A DNA stretch of 64,000 bases from Lachnospiraceae bacterium (GTDB lineage Bacteria > Bacillota > Clostridia > Lachnospirales > Lachnospiraceae). The notes below the pieces were generated by a model that was not told where the DNA came from, did no database searches, and worked only from the letters and a program-made list of their open reading frames with translations. Positions 26,057 to 33,772 of the stretch are shown here, in pieces; the first letter of the stretch is position 1; each line of letters opens with the position of its first letter. Location of the stretch: positions 62,001 through 126,000 of the forward strand of contig JAKSHY010000007.1 in assembly GCA_024399135.1 (NCBI GenBank), read 5' to 3'. The translations under genes were made by a program, and so were the position numbers.

Positions 26057-26971
26057 TTAATCAAAATCGCTTTCTAACAATACTCCACCTTGGTTAACCC
26101 CAGCACCTGCTAATAAACTAATGATTCCCGAGAAATCACCAATGTACCATTTCGAATCATATTTCACAAGATCGGCGCCTATATAAAAATCTTCACCATC
26201 ACACTCGAATTCAATTGCTAGTGGATAATATTCTTCACATCCATAAATCTTTTTATTGATTTTAATGTTTTTCTCTATGCTATCATTTACCTTTTCGCCT
26301 CTTAGCCTTAATATTTTTTCTAATGTAATTGTGTCTTTGCATTCAATCGATGGTAATATTCTGTCAGTTTTTGATGGAAAATACTCATCTATCATATCGT
26401 CTATAGAATCAAATTCAGAAGCTGCAATTACCATACCATAGAATGTTGCATCTTTGTCCTGAAGACGGAATAATTGTCTATATATTTCTTTTGTAAGCCA
26501 TCCTCTTCTATTTTCGATATTTATCTTTCGCATCACATCGCCGTTATTCACATATATTTGTGAATAAGGGGATAATACCTGTGATCTGTCTATAACTTTC
26601 TCTGGATCCATATTATCAACAACCGATTCTACAGCACAGCAGGCCAGCATGGCATCGATATCACCGTTTTTCATAGCCTCAAGATAATTCTCGAGCACTT
26701 CCTCTGGCGAATTAGCACCTCTTCCCTCTACTCTATTAGAGCCTCCAGCTAATGATCCTTTACTGAAAGGACTAATTCCTGGAAAAAGAAATAATACGAC
26801 CACTGCCACCACTAAAATTAAAGAAATAATAATCATTGGAACATTGGATTTTTTCTTAGCTTTTGATGGCACTTTCACAACAGGTTCAACTATTTTTAAC
26901 TGTTTAGCTCCGCATACAGGGCAAAACTCTGATCCCTCAGGAAGCTGGTTGTTACAATTAGTACAATACAT
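26057..26971 (-). CDS. Zinc-ribbon, single-span membrane protein
   Basis: A 304-residue protein: zinc ribbon (C3, C6, C17, C20), basic linker, one membrane segment (about 45-66) and an extracellular domain (about 85-300) starting GANSPEEVLENYLEAMKNGDIDAMLACC in outline, which has the look of an NTF2-like/DUF4878 fold. Third of the window's zinc-ribbon membrane proteins. It lies between the lipoprotein and J-domain genes with 8-19 bp gaps, so one operon. Function unknown. Confidence 0.68.
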   Translation of the reverse strand: MYCTNCNNQLPEGSEFCPVCGAKQLKIVEPVVKVPSKAKKKSNVPMIIISLILVVAVVVLFLFPGISPFSKGSLAGGSNRVEGRGANSPEEVLENYLEAMKNGDIDAMLACCAVESVVDNMDPEKVIDRSQVLSPYSQIYVNNGDVMRKINIENRRGWLTKEIYRQLFRLQDKDATFYGMVIAASEFDSIDDMIDEYFPSKTDRILPSIECKDTITLEKILRLRGEKVNDSIEKNIKINKKIYGCEEYYPLAIEFECDGEDFYIGADLVKYDSKWYIGDFSGIISLLAGAGVNQGGVLLESDFD

Positions 26972-26990
26972 TTTTGTTCTCCTTCATTGT

Positions 26991-27734
26991 TTATTTTGAA
27001 TTAATTTCTATCGCAAAATCTGGAGCATCATAATACTCTTTACTTACATCAGCCCCGCATACTTTCTTTAAATATTCATTAGGATCACTAAATCCTGTGT
27101 TTTCATCGTAAGTCAGATACACATATTCACCATCCACATACTCCTGATACTTATGCTCAACTGTGCAGCCTTCAGCCCTGTCAAGTGCAAGAACCACATC
27201 CTTTGGATCATAATTCTCATCCAGCTCCCGAATTAGGTAGAATTCACAGAAATTATCCTCTGCATTACAGTCCATGATCGTAGTCCCATACTCTAAGTAC
27301 GTTTCATCAACAAGCAGCGTTCCGGAAATCGCGTTTCTTCCAAAATATGCCTTAATTTCCAGATTTCCATCATGAGCGTATATAATGTCATTAGAAACCG
27401 ATGCTCCAAGCGCATAAGAAATAACTAATGCCTTATCCATTGCATTCTTTGATTGAATGTAATAATAAGATGGAAGATACTCCATGACCTCATCCTTAAA
27501 AATATAGTCACTTATGTATTCGCCTGTAGAGGTTGGAATTTTACCACTAAGAAAGTCCTCATATAGCTTATCATTATTATCTTTAGAGCTTTCATCCTCA
27601 GCTTCTTCTATCTTATCGCTAGCTTTAGAAGAGCCCTCTTCAAAATCATGTCGTATACTCTTCGTGTTGTTTGACGAACAACCTACGAGTAAAACAAAAG
27701 ATAAAATTAGCGAAATTAAAATTGTTTTCTTCAT
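26991..27734 (-). CDS. Lipoprotein of unknown function
   Basis: A 247-residue predicted lipoprotein: signal MKKTILISLILSFVLLVGC with acylated C19, then an acidic/Ser linker to about residue 58. The mature part has no motif I recognise. It belongs to the 25-29 kb series of envelope genes (lipoprotein, hypothetical, lipoprotein, zinc-ribbon, J-domain), all on the minus strand with short gaps. Confidence 0.65.
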   Translation of the reverse strand: MKKTILISLILSFVLLVGCSSNNTKSIRHDFEEGSSKASDKIEEAEDESSKDNNDKLYEDFLSGKIPTSTGEYISDYIFKDEVMEYLPSYYYIQSKNAMDKALVISYALGASVSNDIIYAHDGNLEIKAYFGRNAISGTLLVDETYLEYGTTIMDCNAEDNFCEFYLIRELDENYDPKDVVLALDRAEGCTVEHKYQEYVDGEYVYLTYDENTGFSDPNEYLKKVCGADVSKEYYDAPDFAIEINSK

Positions 27735-27772
27735 TAAAATTATTCAGTCCTTCTCATTTAGTTCCTTTATTG

Positions 27773-28159
27773 CTAAATTATATCATTACCCCATCCAGAT
27801 TCTAAACGCTTAATATACTTTTCTGGATCTTCTTTCATCAATGCCATCATATAAAACGCTTTAAGTACCATCTTTTCCTTATTGCAGCTGGCGGGATTTT
27901 TTCCTATTTCGAGAATTAAATTATATTTCTCCATCTGATGAACATATAAATCAGCCAAACTATATCTGCCAACTCTTATTTCATCCTTAAAAGTATGATT
28001 TTCAAGGTAATATGTAAATTCTTCGAAAAGATCATTATATTTAAGGAGTTTAGCCCAAAGCTCATCTCCCCATTCATCTTCTAATTCAGCCAGTTCGCAT
28101 AAATCATGCAAATATCCGTATATTTTTATGTATGTGGTTTCAACAACTATATTATTCAT
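27773..28159 (-). CDS. Hypothetical protein
   Basis: A 128-residue soluble, mostly helical acidic protein, unrecognised. It has no signal or membrane segment. The end KAFYMMALMKEDPEKYIKRL looks like a helical repeat. It lies between two lipoprotein genes, 38 bp before one and 48 bp after the other. Confidence 0.55.
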   Translation of the reverse strand: MNNIVVETTYIKIYGYLHDLCELAELEDEWGDELWAKLLKYNDLFEEFTYYLENHTFKDEIRVGRYSLADLYVHQMEKYNLILEIGKNPASCNKEKMVLKAFYMMALMKEDPEKYIKRLESGWGNDII

Positions 28160-28207
28160 AATTCCTTAAATTCTTTTCTTAAATATACTTGTTTTTCATT
28201 TTTAGTA

Positions 28208-29218
28208 TTACCCTCTTGTTTGTGCAAACAACTCCGCAAAGGCTCTCCACATACCTGGAGTAATACCCTCATTATTATCTATGGTTCCTGAAATAGTATC
28301 AGCATAATATCTCCAAAAACCATTTATGGGTAATCCTGTATCTTCATTTTCATATCCATGCCCCTCCCCTTCATCTGGATTAGCAACAACACGATCGCAC
28401 ATAGTACCAAGTGGTTGTAAAGTGTGCTGCCACTCATGAATCCAAGGTTCAGCTGGATACGTATTTCTTGAATCTCTGTCATATTCATATGTTGTATCTA
28501 TTCTAACTTCGCAAAAACCATATGACTCTTCTAATATTCCATAGCCCAATCCTAGCCAGTCTGAATAGAATTTTGTATTCTCATCATTTGATAACTTCAC
28601 ACAACATATAACGGAATTATAATTCTTAAACAATTCTCTCGTATCATCGTCAAAGCATTCTGGCACTATTGAATTTTCCTCGTCCAAATAACTAATGGCA
28701 ATATCATACACTAACACATTCTGCACTATATCTACATGTCCCTGACTAAGCTCTTCCACTTCAGATTCAAACATTTCGCTCATGTCATTTGAGTAGAAAT
28801 CTATCTCGTCCTGTGTCATTTCGATAACATCATGCACTTTTTCATTTTTCTCATCTGTTCCATCTGCATCTATCTTTTGAACTACTACCCAAAGTACATT
28901 CCATTGTGGCACATAATCTAATTCCTCATAATATTCAACCGCATCCTGCATGGTATCGAATCCTTTAAGATGTGCAGGATCAAATTCGTCATCTAAGACA
29001 TCAAAGCATTCAATATTTATATAAGAGAAATCTTCCTCTTCCACTTCTATTTCAACATCCGCAGTCAAGACATCCTTTTCATCCGGATATTTGTTTTCTA
29101 CAACTGAATGTTCTTTTTTTGCATTGTCATTTTCTACCTTTTTACTATCATCACCACATGCTACAAGAGATGCAGTAATTAATATGAATATTATAAATGA
29201 ATATATTTTTCTTTTCAT
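28208..29218 (-). CDS. Lipoprotein with HExxH metallopeptidase motif
   Basis: A 336-residue predicted lipoprotein: signal ending LVACG (C21), acidic linker, then an extracellular domain. Near the C-terminus it carries HEWQH at 261-265 in the context PWIHEWQHTL, with a possible third zinc ligand at H287 or nearby Glu. This is a gluzincin-like motif in an otherwise unrecognised protein, so a secreted zinc peptidase is likely but not proven. First gene of the 25-29 kb series. Confidence 0.65.
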   Translation of the reverse strand: MKRKIYSFIIFILITASLVACGDDSKKVENDNAKKEHSVVENKYPDEKDVLTADVEIEVEEEDFSYINIECFDVLDDEFDPAHLKGFDTMQDAVEYYEELDYVPQWNVLWVVVQKIDADGTDEKNEKVHDVIEMTQDEIDFYSNDMSEMFESEVEELSQGHVDIVQNVLVYDIAISYLDEENSIVPECFDDDTRELFKNYNSVICCVKLSNDENTKFYSDWLGLGYGILEESYGFCEVRIDTTYEYDRDSRNTYPAEPWIHEWQHTLQPLGTMCDRVVANPDEGEGHGYENEDTGLPINGFWRYYADTISGTIDNNEGITPGMWRAFAELFAQTRG

Positions 29219-29240
29219 AAAATACCTTTTATAAAATAAG

Positions 29241-29273
29241 GCAGTTTGAAAATTTCATCCAAACTACCTTATA
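29241..29273 (-). terminator. Terminator of the diguanylate cyclase gene
   Basis: An 11-bp stem with one G-T pair (AAGGTAGTTTG with CAAACTGCCTT on the minus strand) followed by ATTTTATAAAAGG. It lies about 90 bp after the stop at 29365 and just before the lipoprotein gene. Confidence 0.65.
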
Positions 29274-29364
29274 ACACTTTCCTAAATTATGAAATAATTT
29301 TTTCTACTGCTTTTCTACTTGTACGAAGAAAGCGTCTTCTTCCTCATTATAGTCTAACAAGTAT

Positions 29365-30432
29365 TTACATCACAACCTGGTTCTTACCATTATGTTTTCC
29401 TTCATACAGGTTTTTGTCAGCTCTATTAATCAGCTCATCTCTGTCAGCTCCCTGAAAATATGCAGCTCCGCCTATAGTAATTGTAACCTGAATCTTTTCA
29501 TCTTCATACGTTACTGAGCTTTCTTCAATAGCTTTTCTGCATCTTTCTGCTACTGACTTAGCTATATATCCGCCTGCTTTGATTATAATGAATATCTCTT
29601 CGCCACCCCATCTAAAAACCATATCCTCCGGGCGAACCTCATTCTTTATAATGCTGGCTATATTCTTTAATACCAGGTCACCACAATCATGGCCATAGGT
29701 ATCATTTACATGTTTAAAATTGTCAATATCACACATAAGAAATGAAAAATCAGTTCCTTCTCCTCGAGCCATATAAAACGCTCTGTCGATAAACTCTTCA
29801 ATAGATCTTCTATTATATAATCCAGTAAGAGCATCTACATTGGCTGATTTCTCCAAGTCCAAATTCTTATTCTCAAGCTGACCAGTTTCCTGATATGTTT
29901 TTTTAACGAACTCTGACATAAATTTAGCAGACACAAAGAAGGTAATCGACAAATTCATAAAAACAATAATACGTCTTGATATTTCACTAACAACAATCAG
30001 TGAGTAATCATTCTTTGAGCATGCTATTGTCACAATTATCAGCATTAAGTATGAAGCAAAAGATCCTTTTCTGGCAATACTTACTCCGGCGTCATTCACA
30101 TAAGACAAATAAAACATAAGTGGTATCGTTCCAATGCTCAGATACTGGAATCCAAATGTAGGACCTAATACTACATAATGTGTCACTAGGAATATAGACA
30201 TCGCAATAGTGCAGGCAGTAAAAATACCTCCATTTCTAACCGCTTTAATAACTAATAATCCCACTATCACAAAAAAGAAAGCTAAAACAGCATTTATTCC
30301 TGCCAGAACTGCGTTATTCTCTATTATGAATATAATCATATAAAGGATATGCATTACTGCTGTCAAGTGATACAGGATTGCATATGGTTTTCCTTTACCT
30401 TTTGCCAAATCTAAAATCTCTAATGTTTTCAT
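29365..30432 (-). CDS. Membrane-bound diguanylate cyclase
   Basis: A 355-residue enzyme: about six membrane segments (20-175), a short coiled coil and a GGDEF domain (about 195-353). The active loop is GGEEI at 276-280, a functional variant, and the product-inhibition site RxxD (RPED) stands exactly five residues before it. It makes cyclic di-GMP from two GTP. The leader contains a c-di-GMP-I riboswitch and terminator, so product level likely feeds back on both activity and expression. GGAG lies 9 bp before the ATG. Confidence 0.9.
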   Translation of the reverse strand: MKTLEILDLAKGKGKPYAILYHLTAVMHILYMIIFIIENNAVLAGINAVLAFFFVIVGLLVIKAVRNGGIFTACTIAMSIFLVTHYVVLGPTFGFQYLSIGTIPLMFYLSYVNDAGVSIARKGSFASYLMLIIVTIACSKNDYSLIVVSEISRRIIVFMNLSITFFVSAKFMSEFVKKTYQETGQLENKNLDLEKSANVDALTGLYNRRSIEEFIDRAFYMARGEGTDFSFLMCDIDNFKHVNDTYGHDCGDLVLKNIASIIKNEVRPEDMVFRWGGEEIFIIIKAGGYIAKSVAERCRKAIEESSVTYEDEKIQVTITIGGAAYFQGADRDELINRADKNLYEGKHNGKNQVVM

Positions 30433-30478
30433 TACAAGTTACTCCATATCCAGGAAACGAAACACTACAAAATAAAAA

Positions 30479-30500
30479 AAGGTATTTTATTACAAAATAC
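30479..30500 (-). terminator. Riboswitch expression platform terminator
   Basis: Minus strand GGTATTTTGTAATAAAATACC hairpin in two arms of about 8 bp followed by seven T. It directly follows the c-di-GMP aptamer and lies 46 bp before the cyclase start. Confidence 0.8.
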
Positions 30501-30513
30501 CTCCGCAATCTCA

Positions 30514-30592
30514 TCATATTCTGCAGCTGACTACCATGCTAAAGGTTCTAGAGCTTTGTGTCCTTACGTTTCCATAAGTTTACCCAATATTT
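30514..30592 (-). ncRNA. Cyclic di-GMP-I (GEMM) riboswitch
   Basis: On the minus strand the aptamer shows the class I hallmarks: AAACGTAAGGACACAAAGC (compare the family GGACGCAAAGC tetraloop receptor strand), a central stem, then ATGGTAGTCAGCTGC (compare GGYAGYCAGGU). A short AATATT/AATAT pairing closes it. A terminator follows and the regulated gene is a diguanylate cyclase. The family call is from pattern; a covariance search was not possible. Confidence 0.85.
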
Positions 30593-30601
30593 ACATTAAA
30601 T

Positions 30602-30630
30602 ATATTACTATTTTTCAACACCAAAGTCAA
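30602..30630 (-). promoter_or_regulatory. Promoter of the riboswitch-cyclase transcript
   Basis: Minus strand TTGACT (30625-30630), 17 bp, TAATAT (30602-30607), about 10 bp before the aptamer. Confidence 0.65.
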
Positions 30631-30649
30631 TTTGTACGACTTTTTGATA

Positions 30650-30726
30650 ACAAAAAAGGAACTCATTTCTGAGTTCCTTTAGCAGCGGTACAAGGATTCG
30701 AACCTTGAGATGACGGAGTCAGAGTC
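30650..30726 (-). repeat. Truncated tRNA-Gln 3' half plus terminator (att-like direct repeat, distal copy)
   Basis: 77 bp identical to 33500-33576. It contains the tRNA-Gln 3' half from the anticodon stem on and the tRNA terminator (stem GGAACTCA/TGAGTTCC, then TTTTTTG). The 5' half of the tRNA is absent, so it is not a functional tRNA. This is the expected scar of integration into the tRNA. Confidence 0.9.
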
Positions 30727-30798
30727 GATTACCTTATGCATTTCAAATATACAGAATTATTGATCTTCAGGCCAACGGTTTTTGCAATTGATCTAACA

Positions 30799-31095
30799 CT
30801 ATATAGTATCAACAGATTCATACGGATAACTATTTTCATACACTGTTTCAGGCGCAATGTCTATCTCACCATTATTCCATGTCATTACACCATGAAATAT
30901 ACTTACTTTAGTAAATACATCCTCCTTCTTTAATGGTTCAAACGCACTACCAGTTAATAATGTAGTGTCAAATAACCTTTTCTCCCCTGAGGTAAATGTT
31001 ACAAGTATCATCCCTCCACGTAAAGGTAATGCATCTTGTACCTTTATTTCATCACAATTATTATTTGCATAGCAAATACCATTAACTATATACAT
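30799..31095 (-). CDS. DUF2442 domain protein
   Basis: A 98-residue protein of the DUF2442 type (ALPLRGGMILVTFTSGEKRLFDTTLL, then WNNGEIDIAPETVYENS in outline). DUF2442 genes are regularly paired with DUF4160 genes in mobile DNA and are proposed toxin-antitoxin partners. Here it follows a DUF4160 gene by 11 bp with AGGAGG before its ATG. Role inferred from this pairing only. Confidence 0.8.
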   Translation of the reverse strand: MYIVNGICYANNNCDEIKVQDALPLRGGMILVTFTSGEKRLFDTTLLTGSAFEPLKKEDVFTKVSIFHGVMTWNNGEIDIAPETVYENSYPYESVDTI

Positions 31096-31106
31096 ATATT
31101 ATCCTC

Positions 31107-31370
31107 CTACATTGGAGCTATCTTCTCAAAATGTTCACCCTTAACTGCTAAATTCCATGCAGCATAAGCCTCATCTTCATGAAATGCCAACCAACCTGTA
31201 ATCATCTTCAACTGCTTATGAGGCAATGATCCTGCAAGCAATTCTCCATCTATACCAATTGTAGCCTCATATTCACCATAATAAACATGAACATGTGGTT
31301 TGTTATGCTGTTTAGTATCCATAAATAGCATGTAAATAACCATGCCTCCAAAGCGACTTAATTCAGGCAT
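31107..31370 (-). CDS. DUF4160 domain protein
   Basis: An 87-residue DUF4160 protein; the family signature is visible (the KPHVHVYYGEYEATI stretch and the DGELLAGSLPHKQL stretch). The ATG at 31370 is preferred because GGAGG lies 5 bp upstream; the ATG at 31382 overlaps that site. Upstream partner of the DUF2442 gene; the pair is possibly a toxin-antitoxin module that stabilised the element. Confidence 0.82.
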   Translation of the reverse strand: MPELSRFGGMVIYMLFMDTKQHNKPHVHVYYGEYEATIGIDGELLAGSLPHKQLKMITGWLAFHEDEAYAAWNLAVKGEHFEKIAPM

Positions 31371-31492
31371 ATCGACCTCCATACATTTTTAACAACTGTT
31401 TTTATATTATCATAGTAACATTTACTTTTAAACCTTCTTTATCCTAGGCGATGGAGTAAACTTACTGTCAGTTGGAAATAATTAGAGATACC

Positions 31493-32068
31493 CTAAGATT
31501 TTTGTTTACTACTATTAATCTTATCAGGTATAGTATACGCTAAATACCCTCTATCTATTAATGGCTTCAGATAATTTGCCTGAAGACTTCCACGATCTAC
31601 TTTTCCAGTATGCTCAAGTATTTCTTTTGTACTATGTGATTCTTTACAGTACTCAAGAATTTCTATTAATGTATCTACATCTTCATTTATTTTCTTCAAA
31701 TCGTCCAATAAGTCTTCTTGTGGGTCAACTTGTTGGTTAACTTGTAGGTTGACTTGTGGGTTAACTTGTAGGTCGGACAGATTGCCATTTGCACTTTGGT
31801 GATTATCTTTATTATAAAAATCTGCATTATATATAGTGGCTTTCAATATAAATGCATCCTGATAATATGTTGGTAGCTTTAATCCAGCATCCTCAAGTTC
31901 ATCACACATACGGTCTACACCTTCTCCGAATTCTTTTACAAACTCGTATACTTTCAAAAATTCAGCTATCTTAGGATTTCTCGAAAAATGTGTAGTGCGT
32001 ATATTATCTGGTCGCACTAACCCAGGGAGCTTCCCTGGACTCTCCACAACCAAATGGTCATCAAACAT
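31493..32068 (-). pseudogene. C-terminal fragment of an AlbA_2/HATPase-type ATP-binding protein
   Basis: A 191-residue reading frame that starts inside the family: FDDHLVVESPGKLPGLV and NPKIAEFLKVYEFVKEFGEGVDRM in outline are the usual last part of the ATP-binding domain of AlbA_2/RecG-like regulators, which are about 400-500 residues. The N-terminal DNA-binding and catalytic start are missing. A linker with repeated QVN units (DNA repeats of about 12 bp at 31725-31782) leads to a C-terminal winged-helix part. It begins 2 bp after the ATPase gene stop, so it may still be translated, but I read it as a remnant. Confidence 0.65.
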
Positions 32069-32070
32069 CT

Positions 32071-33387
32071 TTATCTGTATATCTCATGATTCCAAAATAA
32101 ATACAGTGGTAAACTTACTGTATTTGTTTCATTAACCATGTTTGAAGCTATATTTTTTAGAGAAGTTTTATAGCCCGTTTTAGGACTAAATTTCTGGCAA
32201 AACTGCTTATAGCTTTTTGCCTGCGTATTTGTAGCCGCTTTAACTTCTATAGGAACTATGTTTCCATCTTCTTCATATATAAAATCAAGTTCTGCTGTAT
32301 TTCCAGATCTCCAATAATAAGGACACTTATTTAAGCTAAGAAGTTCATTCATCACATAGTTTTCTGTGATTGCACCTTTTGCTGTTTTTAGTGTATCGTT
32401 CTCATCCATATAGTCTTCATAAGTTAATCCTAATCGCCTACTAAGTAACCCTATATCTGACATATACACTTTAAAATACGTTGCATCAGCATTAAAAGCT
32501 ATGGGTATCTCAGCATTTTCTACTAACTCCAATATATGAATTAATCCTGCGTTTTTAAGCCACTGAAGAGATGCTTCAAGTTCATGTGCTCTTTTTCCCT
32601 CTTTTACGTGCGAAAAAACAAATTTATTATTATCCTTTGCTAACTGCTTAGGCACTGACTCCCAAATCATACGTAGTTTTTCCAATTCGGATATCGGCGC
32701 ATGCTTAGAAAAATCATCAGCATAATCGGATAGTATCTCGTTTTGTATTTCTATTACAGTACCGAAATCCTTGTTCTCTACATAGTCAAAAACAACCTCA
32801 GGCATTCCACCAACTACGTAGAACGTTTTTAATAACTGTTCTAGTGGCTTTGAATAAGTCTCTGGAATTTCACGATTTACATCCCATTTTTCAAAGAGAT
32901 CAATATATCCATTTTCTCCCATTGCAATAAGAAATTCCTTAAAGTTCATGGGATACATCTGCATACGATTAACTTTACCTACAGGAAAAGATATATTCTC
33001 TTTTTTTAAGGCAACACCAAGAAGCGAACCTGCACAAACCACGTGTAAAGCAGAAAAATCTTCACAAAAATACTTCAACGAAGTAATAGCTTTGGGACAC
33101 TCCTGTATTTCATCAAAAATAAGCAACGTTTTCCCAGGAATAATCTTAGTCTTTTCTAAAAATTCAAGTTCACTTATTATTCTATCTATATCAAAATCAT
33201 AATCAAATATATCTGCATATTTTCTATTGGATTCAAAGTTGATATAGCAGATATTGTCAAAGTTCTGTTTCCCAAATTCTTTTAATACATATGTTTTTCC
33301 ACACTGTCGAACACCTGTAATCATCATAGGTTTTCTTCGTCTGCTATCTTTCCACTTAACCAGTTCCTGTGATATCTCTCTATACAT
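32071..33387 (-). CDS. AAA ATPase with DUF4143 domain
   Basis: A 438-residue ATPase: Walker A TGVRQCGKT (about 25-33), Walker B LLIFDEIQEC, and a C-terminal DUF4143 part (about 200-390) ending in a nuclease-like ELDFIYEEDGNIVPIEVKA motif. The ATG at 33387 is chosen because of GGAGG 8 bp upstream; the longer frame runs through the promoter and operators. Members of this family are frequent on mobile elements and in accessory regions; substrate unknown. Operator-like repeats lie immediately upstream (33408-33487). Confidence 0.82.
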   Translation of the reverse strand: MYREISQELVKWKDSRRRKPMMITGVRQCGKTYVLKEFGKQNFDNICYINFESNRKYADIFDYDFDIDRIISELEFLEKTKIIPGKTLLIFDEIQECPKAITSLKYFCEDFSALHVVCAGSLLGVALKKENISFPVGKVNRMQMYPMNFKEFLIAMGENGYIDLFEKWDVNREIPETYSKPLEQLLKTFYVVGGMPEVVFDYVENKDFGTVIEIQNEILSDYADDFSKHAPISELEKLRMIWESVPKQLAKDNNKFVFSHVKEGKRAHELEASLQWLKNAGLIHILELVENAEIPIAFNADATYFKVYMSDIGLLSRRLGLTYEDYMDENDTLKTAKGAITENYVMNELLSLNKCPYYWRSGNTAELDFIYEEDGNIVPIEVKAATNTQAKSYKQFCQKFSPKTGYKTSLKNIASNMVNETNTVSLPLYLFWNHEIYR

Positions 33388-33407
33388 ATATAAATCCTCC
33401 AACAACA

Positions 33408-33487
33408 AAAGTCCTATGACTTTTGTTAATATAATAACATTTTTCATAGGACTTTAGCAAATACATCAATATTTTTCATAGAACTTC
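33408..33487. promoter_or_regulatory. Triple operator-like repeats before the DUF4143 ATPase gene
   Basis: Motif AAAGTCCTATGA at 33408-33419, its perfect inverse TCATAGGACTTT at 33444-33455, and a one-mismatch copy of the inverse at 33476-33487. The minus-strand -10 candidates (TATTAT) lie between the first two copies, so a repressor bound here would block transcription. The copies lie within the integrated element. Confidence 0.55.
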
Positions 33488-33499
33488 GTGATAATCGTC

Positions 33500-33576
33500 A
33501 CAAAAAAGGAACTCATTTCTGAGTTCCTTTAGCAGCGGTACAAGGATTCGAACCTTGAGATGACGGAGTCAGAGTC
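33500..33576 (-). repeat. Direct repeat copy overlapping the intact tRNA-Gln (att-like, proximal copy)
   Basis: Identical over 77 bp to 30650-30726. It comprises the terminator (33503-33528) and the 3' half of the intact tRNA-Gln. It marks the tRNA-side boundary of the integrated element. Confidence 0.9.
33501..33529 (-). terminator. Terminator of tRNA-Gln
   Basis: Stem GGAACTCA/TGAGTTCC with a 4-nt loop, then TTTTTTG on the minus strand, starting 4 bp after the tRNA 3' end. The other copy of the repeat carries the same terminator. Confidence 0.85.
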
Positions 33577-33604
33577 CGTTGCCTTACCGTTTGGCGATAC
33601 CGCT
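33533..33604 (-). tRNA. tRNA-Gln (anticodon CTG)
   Basis: 72 nt, cloverleaf complete: acceptor AGCGGTA/TACCGCT with discriminator G, D arm GCC-AAACGGTAA-GGC, anticodon stem ACGGA/TCCGT with loop CTCTGAC (anticodon CTG at 33570-33572), T arm CAAGG-TTCGAAT-CCTTG. CCA is not encoded. Promoter TTGCAT-N17-TATAAT at 33683-33711. The 3' half is shared with the truncated copy at 30650. Confidence 0.93.
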
Positions 33605-33682
33605 ATATTGTGACCACTCCATCATATGAACTTCATGGTCGATTGGGTTGGGCTGTATTACGATTTCTCGCGTACGAGTGAT

Positions 33683-33711
33683 ATTATATATGATATATTT
33701 TTATAATGCAA
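33683..33711 (-). promoter_or_regulatory. Promoter of tRNA-Gln
   Basis: Minus strand TTGCAT (33706-33711), 17 bp, perfect TATAAT (33683-33688), about 80 bp before the tRNA. Confidence 0.75.
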
Positions 33712-33720
33712 GCACTTTTT

Positions 33721-33757
33721 TAACGCCTGAAGCAAAATGCATATACTTCAGGCGTTA
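33721..33757. other. 12-bp perfect hairpin after the aminotransferase gene
   Basis: TAACGCCTGAAG (33721-33732) and its inverse (33746-33757) with a 13-nt loop. It lies between the aminotransferase stop (33773) and the tRNA promoter. After the stem the minus strand runs into A, not T, so it does not look like a standard intrinsic terminator; it may still protect the mRNA end. Confidence 0.5.
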
Positions 33758-33772
33758 ATATACAATAGTTCT

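Larger units (their letters stand above)
30727..33576. mobile_element. Small integrated element or remnant in tRNA-Gln
   Basis: About 2.85 kb bounded by the 77-bp direct repeat (30650-30726 and 33500-33576). The repeat breaks in the anticodon stem, a classic tyrosine-recombinase crossover site. Cargo: DUF2442 and DUF4160 genes, a truncated ATP-binding protein gene and a DUF4143 ATPase gene, all minus strand. No integrase, excisionase or replication gene is present, so it is a decayed or non-autonomous element. The intact tRNA lies at the 33.6-kb end. Confidence 0.75.

Noticed and set aside
30650-30735. A second functional tRNA-Gln
   Set aside because: Only the 3' half is present; the sequence diverges in the anticodon stem and the acceptor 5' strand and D arm are missing.
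30727-33576. Autonomous integrative element
   Set aside because: No integrase, transposase or relaxase reading frame in either strand of the interval.
33721-33757. Terminator of the aminotransferase gene
   Set aside because: The stem is perfect but is followed by A on the coding strand, not T; kept as an unassigned hairpin.
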